Shown here: piece by piece, positions 58,701 to 64,000 of the stretch | How positions within the stretch are numbered: the stretch's first letter is position 1 | How the letters are laid out: each line of letters begins with the position of its first letter | Assembly (NCBI GenBank): GCA_012845835.1 | Contig: JABAKD010000021.1 | Coordinates: 14,262,978 to 14,326,977 of the forward strand | DNA from: Undaria pinnatifida | Lineage: Eukaryota; Sar; Phaeophyceae; Laminariales; Alariaceae | DNA: 64,000 nt | Reading direction: 5' to 3' | Position numbers and translations under genes: made by a program | The notes under the pieces: model-generated | What the model saw: the letters and a program-made list of their open reading frames with translations, nothing else | Told to the model about the DNA's origin: nothing | The model's database searches: none

Positions 58701-61700
58701 GCAAACATTGCTTCTTGAGAAGGGACGCGCGGTATTGGTCTGGTCGGGAAACGGTGGTCGAAGTGGGAACTTTCAAGACGGGAACTGAAATCTGAGTGTA
58801 TTTTGTTGCCGACCGTGACCTCCCGACCCTCCCCGACCTCAATATTTCTTCCACCGTCTTCGGTCCCGACGTACGGCATCTTATTCGATTAAGCAATTCA
58901 CAAATAGCACATGGTAAAGATTCCATCTGGTCAACCGTTCGTTGTTGATGTCTTCAACCAGCGTTCTCGGTCGTGTTCCCAACCATTCTAGCCTGCATCT
59001 CCCGGCCTTATCGAGACTACGTCACCGACCGACTTCTCCACTGTGTTCTTGACCGTTTTCCCTACTATCCATGTACACGACCGATTCTCTATTTTTTTTC
59101 CGGCCGATTCCCCAGCTATGTTGCCGACAAATTTCCCGAACGTACACCAGACAGATTCGCCGAGCTGTTCCAGATTAGTTACTTGGTCCTGTCAAAGAAA
59201 TAGCGAATCTCCGTCCCGTCCCGTCAACAAACGGCTTCCCGCCTCCGCGTCCCACTCCTGTCCCGCCGTAAAAAAACGGGATCATTTTCCCATGCTATCG
59301 CTGGGGAAGAGATAGAATGAATTATGCCTGCGGCGGGCTGAACGGTTACTGTTCTTCACCGACTGGTGCCTTCGTTACCGCGCGTATCCTTGGTTTCTCG
59401 CTCTAATTTTCTGTTGCTTCTTGTCTAAAGCTTGTAACACGCGTTTTGCAGACAAAGGCACCCTCAAAAAACATTGTGGTCCTGAGCATGAAACCTGTAC
59501 AAAGACGATATGTCGCCAACCCTGCGCCGTCCAAAATAAACACTAATACCAATGGAATTATCGACATGAACGGTTACGTCAAGCGACGCCTGGGTCATAT
59601 GACACTCGTAATGCAGTCCGCCAGTTCATCGACTGCGCTCGACACAACTGCCGTCAGTCAGTGTTGCGAAGGACGTTGGATCAAAACTCGTACGTTGAAC
59701 GTTTGTATTCGAAGTCCGAAACCAACACGCGCGAGGCCTCGCTTGCGAAAATTTTTTGTAGACTAGTCGATTGAATGGTAACCCCCCATGTGTCTCTGTC
59801 TCTTTTTACACCCGGATATTCTTCGAGTGTTGGCGTTTCTAAGCTCTGATGCATGCATACCATTTGGGCCGTATCTACTAAGACTATTTCACGAACAGTT
59901 TGTTTGTCTCTGTCATAGTTGTTAACTCGGGCGGAAACACCATTTGTTTGTCTCTGTTATAGTTGTTAACTCGGGCGGAAACACCATACCCCTCCTGACC
60001 GGACGCAGTATCGATATTGGCCGTTCCCAGACAGTTTTGTTCCGCTGCTAAAATCCATAGCTGCTGGCGATCGATGAATCGTGCTTATCACGTAAGTCCA
60101 CGCATGTCGTCTAATCCATGAAAAAAAATATATATATCAGGGCATTCAAGAGGCGGGGAAAAGATACAGGAGCAACCCCCCCATCAGTGGAAAGCCGGAA
60201 ATGCCAAACCATGAAAGTTACATGCGGACAGTCGACCGACGCAACCGCAGGTCACAATTCATGTTCTTCTAACAGAGAACATACACATGTGTGCCAACAT
60301 GAGGGTTATGGGACGGCAGGCCATCCGGCTATGTTGCCCGCTCAATTTAAAACGTTGCATACAGAATGATTTTTATGCACGCCGGGAGAAGACATACTTT
60401 CGTTGTCAGACATGTCACGCAATCACATTCCCTGCCTGTTAAAGGGTGTTGACGCAACCCTCTTGAACAAGAGCTCGACCTACCGCAGTCAACAGAATTT
60501 TGTTCAAGGTGTAACGTCCGTCCGGTTGTTTCTTAACAGCACGTTTTCGAGCTTGCTCGATGCCCGCACGTTATCAGAAACTCAAATCTTCATTTGTCTT
60601 CTCCCGAACGCCGCCCGATCTCGCACAAGAACTGCACTGTTGCTTACATCTCCAACCTCTGCAACGACCAAGAATCCAGGAAAAAAAAACAGGAATCAGT
60701 ATATATATGCTTCACGTGAAAACAACGAAGCGGGGGTAAAAACAGCCCCGTCGTTAGCATCTACCGCGCCAACGAGAAATCGCAGCACCCGCATCTCGCA
60801 AAACGTTTTGATGCGCTCAAGTCGAAGAGTGCGTAGCATGTCGAGTACCCGGCGGCATGGAACTTGTGGTGCCTCGTTGAGGCTGAAACTGCCGGGCCTT
60901 TGCTTTCGATACTACCGAAATCCCCCCGATCTCCCACCCGCTTAGAGTTTCTCCCCGAGAGGTGACGGTCAATTGAAAGCCCCACTCCCATAATCGCTTC
61001 TGTGGCAGACGCTAAACTGTTTCCTAAAGACGGCAGCAACCCCCTCCCCAAGTGCGTTCCTACCCAATATCGATTACTACTCTGGAACAACCTTGGCGTA
61101 GTCCGAACCGAATGCATCGCAACGTACGCGGTTGGCTTACCTGGCGCTTTGTACTTTCGTTCCAGACCAAACGTTTGAGGGGGAATTTACTGTGTAACAC
61201 AGCCAAAACATCAGGCAAGGTAAATGATATTCGGTAGCCTGGTCTATCAGGGTTCCATTTTTCAGCAAGCCGGCTGTTCTAGCGATCGCGGTCAGCCGAG
61301 TCACAACCCGACAAAAACGTATGTAAGCATTTTATTCACGTCCCTACAGAAAGCTTTTTTTCTTGACATGCGCGTAGCGACCGCTTTTATCTCAGCCTTG
61401 TACTTTTACGTAAGTCATTCGATTGTCACCCACCCAAATGTGGAAACTTGTGCTCACACGAACCAAACATGTTTTTCGGGCCCCATGATATAGAACCATC
61501 ACCAACGACACCACATCAGTGGTACCCGGTATACGATTTTTGACACATCTTCATGTTTACCCTCCCATCGTTTTGTCGTCGGTCACGTCCGTAAGAGACC
61601 TTAGCGGCAATCAACTGGCAGCCCTTCCATCTGGCATGTTCGCTGATCTGGAAGCTATGACCACGCTGTGAGTATCATGCGACGTCATCCTTGTAAGTGG

Positions 61701-63579
61701 GTACATGCGATCTTGGCTGCAAATCCACCGTCTGCGAATCGTGGAATGGATAGCACATTTCAATGAAGTGTGGGCGAACCACCGGGTCTTCTCTAGAGTC
61801 ATTCATGCTCAACCGTCAATGAGTCTAACAAAAATTGAACGGGAAAGGAAAATACCGACGAAACCGGCGCCAGGTCGACATTTTCGGGAAGTCGGGATAG
61901 TTTTGTGAAATATTGGGGTTTTGGTTGGATGAAATGACACGGGTGTACGTATACCGCAACAGGGCAATCACTCGCTTAAAGAAACACTCACCGTACAATG
62001 GTCGATCAGCAATAAAACTGCATAAAAGGGACGACTACATATATTCATGCCCCCAATGGGTGCGTAAACCCTGCGGGACATTACGGCCGCGTCTCTTGTA
62101 TACGAGGTTCTTGTAGTGGATGTTTTTCATCCATTTGGAGCACATGATTCGGATTTAGGCAGATCCAATCAGTTGCGATACGATCTTCCGCTGATGCGTA
62201 CTTAGGCAGTTCCAATCAGTTGAGGTACGACCTTCCGCATGCTACACAGTTTTGTGACATGTGAATGCTCTTGTTGAGGTAGGACGTTGATTGAAACGGC
62301 TGCTCGACTTCGCTTGAATTGCCGGCCGTCTGAACTAAGCAGACGAAACGCGGGAAACCATTGTAGTGTCATGTTCGGATGTTGGTGGTAGAAAAGTGGG
62401 CTAAACATGGCGCTGTGTACCGTACAAGGCGTCGATTGTCACAACTATGTCATAAATAACTTGCCCATTAAATAGCATGGTCGGAAAACGTGTACAGTAC
62501 AGTGGGCGAACGAATTTCAACCTATTCTGAACATGTCTCTACTTCAATGGAAGTCAAGTAAAACATTCAGAATCCCCCCTGTGGCGAAGGCCACCCCTAG
62601 ACTGTGTGTTTCCACGCTGCCCATACAAGATATTCTCCTCTTATTCAATTCGACCTGACCAATCCGACCTGACAGGTTTATCAATGACAACGCTTCGACG
62701 ACGCTACCTGAGGACATATTCGATGGCGTGGGGTCGAACGGAGGCCTGCTGTCGTTGTGAGTGTATGTCAATCGTGGAGCAGAGGGATTTTGCTGGCTAC
62801 AGTACAAGCAGGCAATAATACGCAGATTGTGGCTACGTGCCTTGTTACGCCCTCTCCCAAGTGATCTCTGTTCCCCAGTCATTTTTGCGGATGACCCAGA
62901 CGTCAAATCGGCAGAAACGTGACCCAGGTCAACAACACGCCAACATGCATTTGTTCACATAAGATGCCAAACACAGCCGCTGGTGTTGCCTATGGCCAGC
63001 ACGGCCGGGCCCACCGTTTGTCTTCGTTTGTCAAACCACAACATGGTAATCGTGCTTACATCCACACCTTCGGCCGACGCGCCTCTGTCGTTATGCATAC
63101 ACGTTTTCTCTGCGTTCAGGAATCTATCTGACAACCCGGGCCTGCAATGCATCCCCGCCGCGTAAGTGATGTGGATAGGGGATGGGTGACCATATTTTGT
63201 ATTTTGCTGCGGCCTCTGGTTTCGCCTAGATTACGAGCAATCGTACAGTGGTGTATACCTCGGCGGGGGAGCCGAGTGTGACGGAGTTGTTCCGCCCTCA
63301 TTATTGATTTTTCACTCGAGACCTCGACTTTATGTGGCTATTGTGGATTTGAGGCTGACCGCGGCGGAAAACACTCGCGGTAAATCCCAGAGATGGCTCG
63401 TGCACGGACAACTCAATCCCTTCCGACTGTCTGACCTCAACTTAAATATGCCCCGTCAACCTCCACTCGTTTCGTGCCTCTGTTTAACCATCGCAGAACC
63501 TTCGCCGACCCTTCAGACTCTGTCACCCATACACTGGCCGACCCTAATGGCGTGTGCGGTGAGAAGCGTCGAGTCCTAA
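52707..63579 (+). CDS. LRR protein gene (5' end missing), 72-nt phase-2 exons
   Basis: Seven exons join without a frame break: N-cap (52707-52796), LRRs at 54685-54756, 56658-56729, 61596-61667 and 62676-62756, cap exon 63120-63161 and terminal exon 63249-63579. All introns are phase 2, with five GTGAGT/GTAAGT donors and one GTATGT, and AG acceptors. The spliced protein is a Cys-bearing N-cap, four LRRs of 24, 24, 24 and 27 residues, and a C-cap with NPGLQC and a later GAECDG. Paired caps with Cys indicate an extracellular, disulfide-closed solenoid, so a ligand-binding or recognition role is likely. No kinase, GTPase or NB-ARC domain is visible. Introns of 1.9, 1.9, 4.9, 1.0, 0.36 and 0.09 kb separate the exons. 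Exons upstream of the N-cap are not identified. Alternative splicing of any LRR exon would preserve frame. Confidence 0.8.
53273..53344 (+). pseudogene. Possible decayed LRR exon in first intron
   Basis: A TTGATGCAG acceptor is followed by 72 nt reading EIEYATRSSLLLHADALCP, which keeps the SLxxxADAL part of the LRR pattern but lacks the NxL core and a donor. It may be a relic cassette. Confidence 0.25.
53739..53812 (+). pseudogene. Possible decayed LRR exon in first intron (frameshifted)
   Basis: After GACCAG, one frame reads FLRENFIT and the next reads ALPRLTWFSLLKILRV. Together these look like an LRR (xLxxNxIT.LPxxxFxxLxxL) broken by one-base shifts. There is no good donor. It lies just upstream of the segment shared with copy 1. 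Confidence 0.3.
54685..54756 (+). CDS. LRR gene: LRR exon 1 (72 nt)
   Basis: CTGCAG acceptor, GTGAGTG donor. It encodes DLSRNDLTTIPADMF then ESMGALET plus split Leu, a textbook 24-residue LRR. Its relative in copy 1 is 11817-11888. Confidence 0.9.
55813..55886 (+). pseudogene. LRR gene: dead LRR exon (frameshift, GC donor)
   Basis: Matches copy 1 exon 13374-13451. TTGGCAG acceptor, then YLSEGKISTIDEDAFQPCA, a good LRR start, but a deletion near the 3' end shifts the frame into TAA and the donor reads GCGAGTA instead of GTGAGTA. It is probably skipped. Skipping preserves the reading frame of the gene. Confidence 0.7.
56658..56729 (+). CDS. LRR gene: LRR exon 2 (72 nt)
   Basis: TTCCTCAG acceptor, GTGAGTG donor. 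It encodes AVYDNLLASIEANLF then DNLGSLRV plus split Leu. The copy 1 relative at 14211 has lost its acceptor. Confidence 0.85.
59899..59987. repeat. 44-bp tandem duplication in LRR gene intron
   Basis: TTTGTTTGTCTCTGT(C/T)ATAG and TTGTTAACTCGGGCGG with AAACACCA are repeated with a 44-bp period. Copy 1 (near 21860-21905) has one diverged version, so this arose after the copies separated. Confidence 0.85.
61596..61667 (+). CDS. LRR gene: LRR exon 3 (72 nt)
   Basis: Acceptor CGTCCGTAAG (weak pyrimidine tract, but the same in copy 1), donor GTGAGTA. It encodes DLSGNQLAALPSGMF then ADLEAMTT plus split Leu. Its relative is 23553-23624. Confidence 0.9.
62155..62239. repeat. 47-bp tandem duplication in LRR gene intron
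   Basis: TTAGGCAG(A/T)TCCAATCAGTTG, followed by GATACGATCTTCCGC-type sequence, occurs twice with a 47-bp period. Copy 1 has a single version near 24115. Confidence 0.8.
62676..62756 (+). CDS. LRR gene: LRR exon 4 (81 nt, 27 codons)
   Basis: CTGACAG acceptor, GTGAGTG donor. It encodes FINDNASTTLPEDIFDGV then GSNGGLLS plus split Leu. The three-residue GSNGG extension on the variable side is shared with copy 1 exon 24579, so it predates the duplication. Confidence 0.85.
63120..63161 (+). CDS. LRR gene: C-terminal cap exon (42 nt)
   Basis: CTGCGTTCAG acceptor, GTAAGTG donor. It encodes NLSDNPGLQCIPA. The LxxNPxLxC motif with Cys is the usual close of an extracellular LRR domain. It is absent from copy 1, whose homology stops about 50 bp before this exon. 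Confidence 0.8.
63249..63579 (+). CDS. LRR gene: terminal exon
   Basis: The GTACAG acceptor after an 87-nt intron keeps the frame (Ala codon split GC/T). It reads GVYLGGGAECDGVVPPSL, giving the second C-cap Cys, then stays open for about 90 more codons to TAA at 63577. That tail has no transmembrane helix or known domain. A further donor (GTGAGAAG near 63560) could instead end this exon, so the true C-terminus is uncertain. Confidence 0.55.
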
Positions 63580-64000
63580 ATGAAAAGTGTCGACCTCAAT
63601 CCACAGCCTTTGGCGACGAATAACGTCTACCGGTGTCAACGGCGGCATGTCGTTACCAACTTGAGGTGACAGGGACGTTGCGTGAAAATGAACGGGCATT
63701 GTTGGTTTCATTTTTCGTATATTCCGTACGTGGAAAAAAAGTAAAAAACGTACGGGATACTGTAATAAAATAATCCATAAGTTTGGGCGGTTTTGCAACG
63801 TCGGTTGATGTCCCCATGTTTGCTCACGGTTTAATCTTTGTCGTCGATGTACTCCGTGAAGCCTTTATTATTAATGAATATTTCAATGCCCCGTCATACC
63901 CTCTGTTGTACGCTGCTTGCACGAACTGACGAACAGAATGTACACCAGCCACTGCGGTTACGTGTGCAGCTGGTCTAACGTGTCAGGCTGGGGCAAACGG
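63580..64000. other. No gene seen
   Basis: The sequence after the LRR gene stop has no supported feature. It may hold its 3' UTR or a further exon if the alternative donor near 63560 is used. Confidence 0.45.

Noticed and set aside
60403-60945. 180-codon plus-strand frame in the LRR gene intron
   Set aside because: Copy 1 has stops and shifts in the matching region, and the sequence is Arg/Ser/Thr-rich without a domain. Part of it is the antisense of a possible LRR remnant.
1-64000. CRISPR arrays, rRNA genes, bacterial operons or viral genes
   Set aside because: No regularly spaced short repeats, rRNA motifs, operon-like packed frames or viral hallmark genes were seen anywhere in the window.

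Overview
This window looks like nuclear DNA of a multicellular stramenopile, most likely a brown alga (Ectocarpus-like). That assignment is inference. It rests on one clear protein-coding gene: a leucine-rich-repeat (LRR) gene whose repeat units sit on separate exons of 72 nt (24 codons), or close to that, all bounded by phase-2 GT-AG introns. This architecture is known from Ectocarpus LRR receptor candidates, where it has been proposed to allow exon shuffling. The rest of the window is repeat-dense, with long introns, homopolymer G/C runs, CTG and TTG microsatellites and several unnamed repeat families. No rRNA, organelle, bacterial or viral gene was recognised.

Layout. 0-5.4 kb: non-coding, with three copies of a repeat I call family A (termini like ACTCCAGCTGTGAGATC). 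5.4-9.4 kb: first unit of a tandem array of large repeats (blocks B-F-E-C). 9.4-28.2 kb: an approximately 18.7 kb block bounded by inverted family A copies that separates unit 1 from units 2-4. It contains a decayed duplicate (copy 1, about 11.05-25.0 kb) of the LRR locus. 28.2-38.6 kb: units 2-4 of the array, with tRNA-like (SINE-type) modules. 38.6-40.5 kb: two head-to-head family A copies. 41-47.5 kb: a second dispersed repeat (family D), a small inverted-repeat element and a possible LINE remnant. 47.9-48.9 kb: an inverted fragment of the array. 49.5-49.8 kb: family A scraps. 52.7-63.6 kb: the LRR gene (copy 2).

The LRR gene reads seamlessly when spliced: a Cys-containing N-terminal cap exon, four LRR exons, a short exon with the NPGLQC capping motif, and a terminal exon with a further Cys. 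Its first exon(s), including any signal peptide, were not found. Copy 1 matches the segment from just upstream of the first LRR exon to just before the capping exon. It lacks both caps, carries two family A insertions, and has lost a different LRR exon from the one lost in copy 2. The two copies therefore look like an expressed-type gene plus a nearby bank of LRR cassettes. Weak LRR-like remnants on the opposite strand lie inside the long intron. The tandem units show no convincing coding sequence and are best treated as non-autonomous repeats.
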